Below, in pieces: positions 12,060 through 23,812 of a DNA stretch of 64,000 nucleotides. Position 1 is the first letter of the stretch, and the number at the start of each line of letters is the position of its first letter. The DNA lies in assembly GCA_010279815.1 (NCBI GenBank), contig QEOQ01000694.1, positions 1,166,328 through 1,230,327 on the forward strand, given 5' to 3'. The DNA is from Brachionus plicatilis (Eukaryota > Rotifera > Eurotatoria > Ploima > Brachionidae). The translations under genes and the position numbers were made by a program. Under the pieces are notes generated by a model. The model searched no databases, was not told where the DNA came from, and was given only the letters and a program-made list of their open reading frames with translations.

Positions 12060-12250
12060 TTTTGCTATTGTTATTTATTTTTATTTATTTATTTGTTTTC
12101 TGTACCGAGCTAAAGCTCCTTCAGAATAAGTTAAAAAGTAAAATAAAAAAAAAATAAAATAAAATAAAAATGAAATAAAATAAAAATAAAATTAAAGTTA
12201 ATAAAATGAGATAAAAAAAAAGAATCAAAATAAAGTAAATAAACTAAAAA
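12060..12250 (-). repeat. Retroposon 3' tail: GAGCTAAAGCTC motif with (AAATA)n run
   Basis: Read on the minus strand this is CTGAAGGAGCTTTAGCTCGG followed by TACAGAAAACAAATAAATAAATA. The same motif with an (A/T)-rich simple-repeat tail recurs on the plus strand near 31253-31300 and, degraded, near 3441-3470. A fixed end plus AATA-type microsatellite is what LINE or SINE 3' ends look like. A second simple run of AATAAAATAAAATAAAA follows at 12140-12250. Confidence 0.5.
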
Positions 12251-13623
12251 AATGAAAATTTAATAGACATAAATTGGAAAAGATTGTTGAAAAATATAAA
12301 ATATTTATTTATTTATTTTTTGGTTAGGTCAGAATTGACAACATTTTGTTAATTGATTTTTAATTTGTTAATGAAAATAAATAGAATTAAATAATTGAAA
12401 AAGTTCTAAATGATTCTTTGTTTGCCTAGCACATAAAAATAAATTTGAAACCTTTCTAGTTAATAATAAATGATTGAGTATTACAAAATGAGCAATTTTA
12501 CTCTTAAAATTTATAATAAAATTTTCCTTTTATTTTAAATTTTGTTTTATTTAATCGTCAGAATTGGCGTAAATTGAAATAAATAATGATAATAGAATTA
12601 AAAATTAATTGAGTTTTAAAATTAAAATCAAGAAGAACTTTCTTTGTTGAAAGAAACACATTGTAACCTGATTAGTTTTTGAATTTATTTTTTATTATTT
12701 TTATACTAATATCTCAGGATTCTTGTTCAAACTTATATTCTGCTATACAGAAGTCTAATCAAATTATGCTTTTGGTTCTATAGTTATAACTCAATGAAAC
12801 TAGATTATTCAAGTTAAACTATCTACCTTTTTGAACAAGATAATAAGTAAAAATGAAATAAAAATATCTCGATTAAGTATTTTGTTTGCTAGTAGATCTT
12901 TTATCGGTTTAAAATTAATGGTTGATGGGTTTCAAACACATTTTTATCTAAAATTTAATTTTTTTCTGAAAATAACCAATTTAATCCATAAATTCACTGT
13001 TATCAAGTCATTTAGAAGCTTTTATATTTCATCATAGAATTTTTAGACGAAATGAATAAAGCCTATTTGAAAGTTTTTAATTTTTTAAAATTTTTGTTTA
13101 AAAAACATTTAACACATATTTTTTCACTTTTTCAATAAGACTTGATCCTACGAGAATATTTAATTTTATTTTTATTTGAACCTTTTTCTACAAAGAACCA
13201 GGCACCCGGTAAACCTTATAACTCCTCGTCTCTTTACCAAGCATTTTTTGCGTCTTTTAATACCAAATTTAAAAATAGAAAATCAAATTAATTTTAAGGG
13301 TAATTATTTTTTCCAAAGAATAAGTTAAAATCTAATTAATCTTAAAAAAAATTAATTTGAATAGATATGATTTAAAATTGTTAAAAACCACTCGAATTGC
13401 TCGTTCGGTTCTTCTAATGTTAAGTCAAAACTTTTTGCTACAAAATTCGCTTAGGTGAAAGAAAAATGAACCATTGATTTATTTGATTAAATAAAAAAAA
13501 AGAAGCTCAGATTTTTTTATTATTCAATTTATATACAATAATTAAAATTTTCAAATTCCTTCAGATGTTTTAAATTTCTTTCTAAAGATGAAAATATTTT
13601 AAAACATTATTTTTAATAAGAAT

Positions 13624-14497
13624 TCAAATTACTTTTGAGTCAAAATCAATTTCTTTCATTTTGATGTGATTTTTTTTCTGGAGCTCATTCAGCCATTCGA
13701 AATCTTGATCATTTTGATTGGAATCAAGATCGTTTTTATCAAATTGTTTATAATGAAATCTTGATATCTGATATCTGCCAAGAACTTTGATGGCAATAAA
13801 CCCGAAGATTAATTCCAAAAAAATAAAAAATGTATGAAAAATTTGCAGAGCAAATTGCATAGGTATTTCTAATCCTATTAATATTTGACTATTTGATGAA
13901 TTAATTGGCACCCAAACAACTGCAATTAGACCCAGGCTTATTAAAAAATTGATGATTGTTATAAAATAAAATACGAACAATTCTGGTATCTTAAAAAAAA
14001 GTTAACATAAGCATTTTTTTAAAGCTAGAAATAAAAATATACTCTTTCAGAAAGATTTCCGACATAGCCCATATAAAGACGAATTATCTCCAGGATTACA
14101 GTCAAACTAAATGCAAACAAAATCAAAATTATCCAAACCAAATTATCATCATTTGCTCTGGTCACCTAACAATCAATATTTAATAGAAATATCAAATTTA
14201 AAGTTATAATAAAATTATTACCAATAAAGGCCATAAAAAACAGGTGCCAATAGCCCAAACAATTGAGTAATATACATTAAAATATAGAATAATTTGAAGT
14301 GGTAGACTTGATGCATATTCAACCTCTAAATAAATGTTTAGTTAGGAAGTATAGTTTAAAATATTCAGTTTACCTCGCTTTTTTAAAGAAATATCTTCAT
14401 TAAGCATTTTATCAAAGCCAAATGGTCTTGAGGCATATTTTGTAAGGCCTTGGAGAAATTTTGTCTGAAAGTCTTGATTTTTATAATTATTTTGCAT
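13624..14497 (-). CDS. TMEM17: Transmembrane protein 17 (ciliary transition-zone MKS-module protein)
   Basis: Four exons: 14497-14374, 14325-14222, 14165-14043 and 13989-13624. They give 238 aa in consistent phase. The N-terminal region leads into EVEYASSLPLQIILYFNVYY, then a first helix. The second and third helices bracket EIIRLYMGYVGNLSERIPEL, the most diagnostic TMEM17 block (vertebrate pattern 'EAIRLYLGYVGNLQEKVPEL'). The fourth helix follows, then the tail RYQISRFHYKQFD. There are four membrane segments, as in the family. The known family role is as part of the B9/MKS complex at the ciliary transition zone with TMEM216 and TMEM231, so the organism should have cilia. The gene lies 185 bp downstream of the URB2 stop on the same strand. 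The acidic tail after the last helix is somewhat longer than in vertebrates. Confidence 0.9.
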
Positions 14498-14544
14498 ATT
14501 TTCCAATTTCAAATTTGAAAAATTTAATTCAGAACTATTTTTAA

Positions 14545-14560
14545 ACTAAAAGAGAATATT
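14545..14560 (-). promoter_or_regulatory. 3' splice acceptor upstream of the TMEM17 start (candidate trans-splice site)
   Basis: On the minus strand ATATTCTCTTTTAG ends at 14546, only 49 bp before the TMEM17 ATG and within the 185-bp gap after URB2. An in-frame TAG overlaps it, so the CDS does not continue upstream without splicing. It could accept a spliced leader or a non-coding first exon; no donor for the latter is obvious in the short gap. Interpretation is inference. Confidence 0.4.
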
Positions 14561-14682
14561 CAAATAATTTTCCATAGCAACACATTTTTTTAATTTTCAA
14601 TGTGTTTTAATATTGTCTGATTCAATAAAATTTTTAGAAAACATGGGAATTTAGAAAAAAAAATTTTTTTAATGTATTTTAT

Positions 14683-17600
14683 TTAGACTTTTCCAGTATA
14701 TTTGAAATATTTTTCATATTCTTGATACAAATTCTTGAAGAGTTCTTTTGGTCCATTTGCCAAAACGACGTGAAGTTGAGATATAGCATGCATATCGCAA
14801 ATGGATATCAAATTAAACACCATATTGGACAAAATACCCTTAAAAACATTTTTATTAATCAAGTAAATTGAACTTTATTAATTATATTACTTTTATTGAT
14901 AGATGGACTGGTATTGTATTGGCTTTGTAAACAAATTCACTAATCATGCATGGGGCTATCTTGCTAAAGTCTTTTTTAAAGGATACTAGCTGAGCTACTA
15001 TTCTATCCAAATCTTGGGCAGCTTTAATTGCTAGATTTAGCTCATCGTTGCCTAAAATGTTCTGGTTGGAAAAACTTGTTGTTGTGTAAATAAGCTGTAA
15101 AAAATGTTAAGGAATTTGAAAATAATATTTAAATAAAATATTAATAAATTTAATAAAAGGATATTCATTAGAAGATTGCAAATAACATCGGCCAGTTTAC
15201 TAAATTTTTTTGAATATCTAGTCAATATAATGTTAACAGTTCTACAAGCTAATTCTTGAAATTTAACATAGTCTTCAAGTTTTAATTTCTCGTAAGAAAC
15301 AGATACGTAAATTTGAAGGCTTGAAATTACCAAATGACTTGGTAATAAATACTAAAAAAAAAATAAAATTAGATAATTAAATAATGAACAGTTCAATTTT
15401 TATTTAGAGAGAACAAATTTACCCAAAATTATCCCAAAATAAATGTTAAAAAAAATCTAAAAATCATTTTTAATTAAATGTTTAATTTGCTTAAATTTTG
15501 AAAAGAATTAAAATTTTATCAAATTAAAATTTAATGGAGTTAATATTTATCATTTGATTATTTTTTATAATAAATTTTTTATTTAAATTCTTATTTTTTA
15601 AAACGATTCTAATTATTTTTTTAAAAAGTCCAAAAAAAAAAATTAAAATTTTTTTATAAATATAAAAAACTATAATAAAAAGATAAGGTTTTAGAGTAAA
15701 GAACAAAAGATGAGTAACATAGAAAAGAAGAAGAAAACACGTTACTTTAAATTTGTAAAGTTTTTATTATCTTTACATATAATAATTTTAATTTACGAAA
15801 TTTTGAATAAAATTTGTTCTAAATCTAAAAAGAAAACACTGAACTGTATATTATTTTTACTTACATATTTTGATGCAACAATTCCAATATTGGAATCTAA
15901 TAGATCCTTTAATTCGTTCAATTGATTGTTAAATTTTAGTGTTAAAAAAATTGATGGAGTTTTGACTGAAAACTAAAAATTAAATAAGTGTTTAAATTTT
16001 TTTTGTAAAAAATAATTTAAAATGATACTTTTTGTAAAAATTCAGCAAAATCTTGCTTTAAAATATCAGTCAGCTCGACCTGGTTTGCCATGTATTCGAT
16101 TAACTGAGAAATTTTTACTAAACCCTTGATTGTTTGTGATTGAAAATTTTCATCAATAGCACAGTCCATATGAGCCAGAATTTTTTTAAAATCTTCATTG
16201 CTGAATGTATTCAGTGAATGAACAAACGCTGTCTTAAGATTACTAGCAAGACAGTCTTCATCTGTGCCAGATTTCGAATCATATTTTTGATAAGCCTTAA
16301 ATAATTGTTTGACCAACTTAACTTTGTCTACTTTAAATTGATAAAAGTTTTCCAATTTGTCCGCATTGACAATTAATGTATTCAAATAGTCAAAATAATC
16401 TGAACCAATTTTTAAATTTGAATTTGGATCCTTAATTTGTTTTGAATAACTTTTATGCTGCTCAAGACATTTCTCAAAAATAGCTCTAAAATGTTCCAGT
16501 TTTGTTTCTTTATTTGTATCACTTTTAAATTTGGGTGACGCAATCGAACGAATAAGTATTGAACAAATGAAAAATAATTCAGCATCGTCAATTGAATTTT
16601 GTTTAATAAAAAATTCAAATATTGTTTGGTCTAATTTTTTGATTTTTTTATCAAAATCTGTGTCCGATGTATTCGTGAATTCCTGAATTTTGCATACTCT
16701 TTCAAACGTATGCAAATAAGTTAAATTGAGCAAGGAATTCAAGTTATGATTTTGTTCTGTTTTTAGCTTTTCGTTCAAATTGAAAATAAAATTTGAGTAT
16801 AAATCAATGTTTTGCTCTTTCATCAAATGATTTAAGCATTTTTTAAGAATTTTTCGAAATTGATCTTTGGAATTTTCTGTAAATTCTAAATTTTGAAACA
16901 AAGTAAACCAATTATGCAGCCATGATTCTAATTTTTCAGATGGCAAAGTAGATACTAAATTGGTAGCAATTAGCCGATTGTATATATTCAAACATTTTTC
17001 TTGACATTGTCTATTTTCAACTTTGATTAGTTCTATCAGTAAATTAAAAACAAGAGCATAATTTGAGTCTAAATATTCCAAAGGTAATAACTCGGACATC
17101 TTTGATTTGGAAAAAAAAATTATTCTTTTAAAAAATTAAATATATCACTTACTTTAAAAATCAAATCAATTTGATCACTATTTAATTCATAATTTGCTAG
17201 ATTTTTTGATTTTAAAAAATCGTTTTTTAAATTTAAATCACTTAATTAAAAAATAATTAAACGAAAAATTAATTTAAAAAAATTACAAATTATTTTCAAG
17301 CAATTCTTTAATATGGTCTAAATACTTTTTTCGATGTTTAGTTCCATTTTTTTTTCTTATAAAGAAAAAAAATAAAATTTAAATTTAAAAATTTTTTTTT
17401 TAATTTTACATGGTCTCTGTATTTGATTCCAATTCTTTTAGGACATCTACCAGAGAAATAAACAATGGTTTAATTAAATCTATATCATTGAAAATTGCAT
17501 TTATATTTATTTTATCAATTAATAAATCAACTCCGGTTTTGTTATTTTTAAGGCAGAAGATAATTCTGATAATGGTTGAACAAATTTTTTGTAAATCATC

Positions 17601-20420
17601 GCTTTTGTGTCTGAATAATGGAATTAATAAGTAAAAATTATCCAATAATACAAATTTTCCATGCACAATCGTAAAATATGTTAAATTTTCTATCTTTGAC
17701 TAGAAATATAATTTTTGAAAAAATATTTTATAATTAATTTTTTTAAATTCCTACCTCGATTGAAAATTTTTTCAAAAAATTAAAAGCCTTTTCACCGTTG
17801 ACTGAATTTTTTATCATTAAATTTGAATTTAAAATCGTTTCCTCTAAATGTTTCAAGTCCTTTTCTGCAATTTCTACTAAATTCAATCGATACACATTCA
17901 AAAGCTGAAGTTTGTTCTAAAATTTAAATATTTAATCTTAAAGATAAAAATTGAATAACAAAATATACCAAAAGAAAAAGTTTGGTAAAATTTTCTTTTT
18001 CACATCCTAGATTTTTAATCTCATCTTTTATTTGTTTACTCAATGCAAATTTTTCATTTAAATTTTCAAAAAATTTATCATTAAGCTCAGAAATCGATAC
18101 TTCCAGGTTTGATTGATTTTTTTGTCCTACAGTCTGCAATGTAAAGCGGTGCATCAAAACAAATAATAGACCGCAAGTGTAATAACAATCCATTGCATTG
18201 GCCATTTCGTCATCAAATTCTTGAGTATTTTGCAGCAGTTCTTGCAAAATTTCATCAGTACTTATTAAAAGCTTAATAGCACTAGCTTTCAGACCACTGG
18301 GAATCGACGGATTGCAAAGATTAATACGACTTATAATGCATTTTAAAAATTTTAATGGTTCAGTTTTTCCTACTAAAAATTTAATGTAACATTATTCATA
18401 TAAAAATATATCTTACCATTTGATTTTTCTTTTAAGATTTTAATTAAATCACTCCATAAATTTATAATAGTGTGATTATCGACCAAATAATTTTCCAAAC
18501 ATTCACTATAATGGTTGTAGAATTGAACAGGAAATTTCAATTTATTCTTTTCAATTGAATCAATCAATCTTAAAGTCGCTGTTGATAGTTGTCGATATTT
18601 TATATTTCTATCGATAAAGAAATTGAGAAATTCCCCCAAATTCGCATCATTCTTCGACAAAAGATTAAAAAATAATTTATTGACAATATTCTATTACTTT
18701 TAAGATATTCAAAATTGAGTCAAGATCGTCTTCAAGTATTAAATGATCAGTTTTCAGAAATGCTATCAGAAATTTTGTCAAACTAAAGAAAAGAAAAAAA
18801 AATTAACATCATAATTTTTAAAGTCTATTTCGTAATGTGAAAAACTGATTCATCATAAAAATGAAATCAAGTTAATTTCTGAACAACTTAATTGATGAAC
18901 CAGTTTTCACATAACTGAATAAACTTTTTTTGTTGATTACTTACTTAATATTTTGTGATAACACTTGACTAATTAAACTTTTTGACCACTTTTTGAAAAT
19001 ATTTTCATTATTAATGTCGTCTATAGGATTAAATAGATTGATATCATCTACAATTTGAATTATGGATGCCAATGCAGCCATTTTTTTTCCAATGAACTCC
19101 GATGAATTAAATAGTTCGGAGTCAATTTCCATTTTTTCATTTTGAATCTCTTCATTTTCACCCAAAGTCCACACAACATTAACCATAAACTGAATGATTG
19201 ATATTTTTAATTTATAATCAGAGCTTAGAAACAAGCATTGTAAAAAATATTTAAAAGCTTGATTATTTTATTTTTTACTTTGATAATATGGAATACAATT
19301 CTTTTGTAATAAGTCCAATATAATTTGCCATGGCATTCATGTTTTCTGAAGTTCTAATGGACTCACTTTTAATGGTAGAAAACAAAATAGAGACTTGGTA
19401 ATTTGATTTTGTGTTAAATGAATTTGGCAAATTTTTGAAAAATTCGGAATATAAATTTGAATGCGATCTTAAATAATTGATTTAAAGGAAATTAAACTTA
19501 TTTTGAAAAGTTACTTTGATAGTAAACCAAATTTTAGGATTTTCCAGCTCAAGTCTTTCAGAACAGAAAATTTTTCCAATTCTAATTTGTCGATTTGATT
19601 CATTAGATTCAACAAATTGAAAGTAATTTGCGTACAAATTCTATTAAACAGCTAAATTTTATTAAAAAATTAAATTTAAATTTAAAATTAAATTTTAATT
19701 TTATTTAGACTCACTCTATTTAAATTCTGCTGGGTCTTTAAACAATACAAAAACTTATTGAAAACTAATACAGATCTCTCTAAAAAATCATCCAATTGAT
19801 TTTCTGGTTCATTTTTTTCCAATCTTTCCATCAGATCACAAGTATAATGATTCAAAATTTTTATCATTTGATCAAAATTTCGAGTAAAGTAATGAGAAAA
19901 TTTGGTTTTCAACAATTTTGAGCAGCAAACAAAAGCTAATTCTCTTTGAGTTCCTTTTGAGCTGGTGAATGTTTCAATTAAACACTTAAAATAATAATTT
20001 AAATAAAAAAGCTTAAAAATTAAATAATTACTTGAGCAAAAGTTTGTCCATTGTTAATGGGATTTTTTTCAGAATCACATTCTTCTAAAAAAAAATTCAA
20101 TCGTTCCCAAACTCCCAAAAGTTCCAAGTCAGTCAAAGTATTTCTAATAAAATTTTTTTAATTCTGAATTAGATAATTTTGATGTTACTTTTTGCTAATT
20201 ATTAAATCAACAATCCATTCAATAATCAATTGATTTTTGTTGAAGTTATTAGTGTCTTTCAAATCCCAGTACTTTTGTGCTAATTTAAGTCTTTCAGCTA
20301 AATTTATACTTTTATCGGTGAGTTTACTGTAAAAGTCTTAATTTAAAAAATCGTCTAAAAATTATTCGTGTTCTTGATCAAAAAATTACTCGAGTTTGAA
20401 CTTTTTGTCAAAAGTTTCAT
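14683..20420 (-). CDS. URB2: URB2/NPA2-like nucleolar 60S ribosome-biogenesis protein
   Basis: Nineteen exons: 20420-20390, 20336-20189, 20143-20032, 19984-19715, 19651-19515, 19467-19279, 19223-18945, 18782-18698, 18651-18417, 18369-17969, 17916-17755, 17699-17410, 17355-17287, 17240-17153, 17099-16029, 15972-15865, 15351-15165, 15096-14891 and 14838-14683. They give 1407 aa, close to vertebrate URB2 (about 1,500). The N terminus has ERLKLAQKYWDL and LIIEWIVDLIISKK. The last 130 residues match the conserved Urb2 C-terminal domain: SYEKLKLEDYVKFQELACRT, SKIAPCMISEFVYKA, and ICDMHAISQLHVVLANGPKE just before an EYEKYFKYTG end. The middle is a divergent helical-repeat region rich in Leu, Asn and Lys. 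The role known from family members is early pre-60S assembly in the nucleolus. The intron after exon 17 is AT-AC, and the largest intron (15973-16028 aside) is 15352-15864. The short exon 1 begins 5 bp after an acceptor-like TTTTTCAAATTAG. Confidence 0.88.
15097..15164 (-). other. U12-type (AT-AC) intron inside URB2
   Basis: Read on the minus strand, this 68-bp intron begins ATATCCTTTT and contains TTCCTTAAC (15106-15114), a perfect U12 branch-site consensus. It ends in ...TTTTTTAC, nine bases after that motif. Excising exactly AT..AC joins ATG A to AG CTT ATT TAC and keeps the URB2 frame (LLMK|LIYTTTSF). No usable GT donor exists nearby, and read-through gives a non-conserved hydrophobic stretch ending in a stop. 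This is the only non-GT donor among the introns I traced. Confidence 0.85.
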
Positions 20421-21425
20421 TTTATCTAATTTGAAAAATTTAAATTTTTAAAATAAATTCACGTTTTTAAAACCTGGATTATAATATAGTTTTTTTTACA
20501 AAGTTTACACTAAAAATGAACGAGTAATAAATTTTTTCTTTAATATTGCATATTTTTATTAACATTTTACCAAAATTATGAAATACTTAGTTTACAATAA
20601 TTTTAAAATATCAATTTAAATTATGTCCTTTTATGGAAAAATTAAAATAGGAAAATGTAACAAATTTGATACTTTTTGATTGAATACACAATGCTCCTTT
20701 AATGTACAATTAAATAATATTAAAGAAATAATTTCAAACTAGTAGATTTGTTTATTTTATTTTTTTAATGTAAAAATTAAAAAATATCGTTTATTAAAAA
20801 TATATAATTTTTTAAAACAATGGGTATGACTTTCAATTTTTAATTTGTCTCATTATTATGAAGGTCAAAATCTTATATAATAAATAAAATAATCGATTTA
20901 ATTTGAGATAATGTCCGCGTTTGGTATATTTTTTTTAGCAAGTATGTCGTCACTTCATATCGTACTTTTTTTATTTAATTTAAAATTTTTTTAAATAGAA
21001 AAATTAGATATTCATTATTCCTTTTTTTTTTGTTGATTGATTAATTTATTTTTGGTTAGAAAAACTATGCACAAAAAAAGCCATCTAAAAAGCTGTTCAT
21101 TTTAGTGTTAAAAAACACTTTGGTAACAGAAAAATTGCAACATAAATGTATTTTTCTTATATTTATAAATATATATGTAAGTGTATGTTGCAGTATTTTG
21201 TTTAATTTTTTTTATTAGTTTAATTTTAATTTTAATCTATCAAAAAATTAATTATTTATGTTCAATTTATATTTGTATTTAACAATACCTTTTTTGGCTG
21301 ATTAATTGGCTAAAAAATGATTATTTTAATAATTCTAAGAAATGTATCATAAAAGGCGAATTACCTTAATTACAAAAATAATAAAAAAAAAAAATTGAAT
21401 TTGAAAAATATCTGTATTTCTGAAA

Positions 21426-22788
21426 ATATGGTAACCTAGTCTAACCGGGTGACCATATTTTTTTTTATTGCTTATTTCTCACCCATTTTGTTCAAAAACT
21501 TCAAAAATAGTCACCCAATTAGTAACCCCTTTAGCTCCGCGGTTAATTATGTGAGGTCCAAAAGGGTTATAGCGGTTAACCCGATTACACCTAAAATTGT
21601 ATACAATTAGCCCGAAATTTAACCCCAAAAAAAGAATTTTAACCCTTTTAACCCATTTGACATTTAGGAAGAAAATTTTTTGAATTTTTTAATAAAATTA
21701 TTTAATTCATTTAATTTAATTTATTCGAAACAGAACAAAGGTGAGTTTTAACGAATCCAAAAAAAAGTAAAAGTTAATCTTTACAATCATCACATAAAAA
21801 TTCTTTTTTTGTTTTTTTTTTAAATTCTTTTGACAAACAACTAAAACAAACCCAATTTGAGCACTTTTCACAAGATAACCATTTTGGCGTGTTTTCTTTC
21901 TCTTCAGCCATTTTTGTTTCACATGAGCTACACAATATTTTGGATTCTGATAAGTTATCATTTTAATCTGGTGTTAATTTGCTTTCAACAAGCTTTCATG
22001 GTCGTCCTCTTCCTCTTCCAGTTCCTTTTTTAGCTATTTTGGCATTTTTGGCCTCTTCTTGTTCTTATTTTGCTTATTACTATTTACATCACTGATTGTG
22101 TATTTTAGATTTTGTACAGTATAATTTTTTTTTTTTAGATTGAATTTCTTTTTTCTGTGACATTTTTAGCTTATTTTTAAACAATTTGCTTTTTTTATGT
22201 TTGAAATAAAAACTCGGCTTTAAAAAAAAAATTTTTTGAGAGTGAGAGAGAGAAAATAATTTTACAATTTTTTAATTATTAAAAAATATCATCACTGCAT
22301 TTTTATAGTCTTATTCGGTTAAATGGGTTAAATAGAATCTTATTTGGACTAATTGGGTGATTTTTTTGACTAATAGGGTTAAATCTATTTAACCTTTTAA
22401 GCCCTAAAAAAACCCCATTAGATGAAGCTCTAAGGACATTTCCTAAAATTCTAAAAAAATTATCTTAGATACTTTAGCATGTGCTGAATCTAACAAGCGA
22501 AATAGGTTAGAGCTTAAGTATTACCTAGGGCCTTAAAGCACCCTTCTCCCGAATCACTAATTCGAGGCTTTTTCACCTCATTAGGCGTAGTCGAACTTTA
22601 AGAGAAAAAAAAGCATATAACGATTTTTTTTTTTAAATATTTCACACATATCATTCGATTTCTCTCCTCGAGTTCTACATATCAAGATATTTTTTTAGGT
22701 AGTAGCTTTAAAAATGAAGGAGATATAGGGGTTTTTCAAATTCGTTCACCCTATTAACCCATAACCCCTTTAGACTAGGTTACCATAT
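21426..22788. mobile_element. Decayed DNA transposon with 19-bp perfect TIRs and GGTTAA-rich subterminal repeats
   Basis: ATATGGTAACCTAGTCTAA at 21426-21444 is exactly repeated in inverse at 22770-22788. Inside the left end are several AACCC/TTAACC words (for example ACCCTTTTAACCCATTT near 21640). Inside the right end the same words occur inverted (AAATGGGTTAAA near 22321 and AGGGTTAAAT near 22376). Such subterminal inverted motif clusters usually mark transposase-binding regions. The interior holds a decayed reading frame with an AT-hook and a Cys-rich finger. No clear target duplication and no catalytic domain were found, so the superfamily is unassigned. Confidence 0.65.
21774..22060 (-). 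pseudogene. Remnant of a transposon protein: AT-hook plus PHD-like Cys finger
   Basis: The minus-strand frame ending at a stop at 21774-21776 reads an AT-hook GTGRGRGRP, then two in-frame stops, then LCSSCETKMAEEKENTPKW, LSCEKCSNWVCFSCLSKEF and a final LCDDCKD. Cysteine pairs spaced CxxC..CxxC-x4-CxxC..CxxC resemble the C-terminal PHD/zinc-ribbon fingers of invertebrate DNA-transposon proteins. It lies inside the TIR-bounded element, which supports that origin. Two stops rule out a full-length product. Confidence 0.5.
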
Positions 22789-23266
22789 CTGTTTTTTTTT
22801 TTAAAGCAATTGATTTTTAAAATTCTATTTATTATTGAAATTTGAATTTAACTTTACTTTAAAAGATTTTCTTAAATAATTTATGTAAAAAAAAATTATG
22901 CGTAAATTGGGGAATTTTTTAACTATTTTGACCTGAAAAACTGAGTGAAAATTGATAGAATTTCTTTGAAAACTTTTAGATATTTAAAAGTTTTAACTAA
23001 AAATAAATGAAAAATAAAAGAGGAAACAATTATTTATTTAATATTGAAAATTTTATTAGTGAATATTTGATACATGAAAAAAAGTGTTTTGTTTAAAAGC
23101 TATATTTAATTTTCAAATATTTTTAAATCTTGTAATTTGAGCATGGATCTAGGAAAAATAAATAAAGAGTAAAATGATGGTAGGAAACCTTTATTTAAAT
23201 ATTTAGTTAAAAATTCCAATTATTTTGAAAAAAAAACAGCTATGTAAAAAATATTTATTCAAAAAT

Positions 23267-23539
23267 TCATCTGTTATTTACATTTGTTTCTTTACTTAAT
23301 CTTTGATCGATTTTACTACTAAGAAATTTATTTACAATTATGATGAACAAATAGCAAAATAAGTAGACCATTAACTTTAAAAAATTTTTTGAGTTTGTGT
23401 TCCTTAATTTTTGATAAAACCGAATTAAAGACTTTTTTTTGCTTGGCGTGAGTGAATTCTGGTTATTTATCGTCGGATTCGAAACAATCTTTATCATTGA
23501 TGATTTGCTTCCATTAACACAATCATTGCTAAATATCAT
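23267..23539 (-). CDS. Hypothetical small Lys/Ser-rich protein with one membrane segment
   Basis: A 90-codon frame starting with ATG at 23537-23539. The N-terminal half is polar and rich in Ser, Asn and Lys. KLMVYLFCYLFIIIVNKFL (about residues 55-73) could be a single transmembrane helix, followed by a short charged tail. It lies 273 bp downstream of the DUF4476-like gene on the same strand. I recognise no family and see no convincing introns. It may be a real short gene, a downstream exon or chance. Confidence 0.3.
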   Translation of the reverse strand: MIFSNDCVNGSKSSMIKIVSNPTINNQNSLTPSKKKSLIRFYQKLRNTNSKNFLKLMVYLFCYLFIIIVNKFLSSKIDQRLSKETNVNNR

Positions 23540-23812
23540 TTTTTGAGCCAGTGTTCATAGCTTTTTTTTAGGAATTTATATTTATAAAGTGATGATGAAC
23601 TGAATTTAAAAATTCAAGATTCGTAATTTAATTTTTGAAGATATTTGTTGGAAGAAAATATGCAATTAATTTAATTATCTAATACAAGAGTGCTCATTAT
23701 ACAAATTGTGTCTACCATTTTTAATAAAAGATATTTATTCAAATATTGTAAACTTAAAATAAGAAAATAAAATCAGTTCTGAATATAATTATAATTTTAT
23801 TAATTATTTTGA

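Larger units (their letters stand above)
9116..13623. other. Intergenic, no gene recognised
   Basis: About 4.5 kb of AT-rich sequence between the kinase and TMEM17. Apart from the second family-A MITE (10610-10942) and a repeat tail near 12060-12250 I see no coding structure; open frames at 11438-11626 and 12831-13037 look random. Confidence 0.5.
20421..23266. other. Intergenic around a decayed DNA transposon
   Basis: No host gene seen. The interval holds the 21426-22788 element described separately; both sides of it are AT-rich and featureless to me. Confidence 0.5.

Noticed and set aside
15524..15925. Two small open frames (minus 15524-15706, plus 15710-15925)
   Set aside because: They lie in or straddle the 513-bp URB2 intron 15352-15864. 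The plus frame partly mirrors exon 16.
19224..19278. A URB2 exon starting farther upstream, implying a 21-bp intron
   Set aside because: It needs a frame that does not match the preceding exon. The acceptor TTTCTAAG before 19223 gives a normal 55-bp intron and correct phase.
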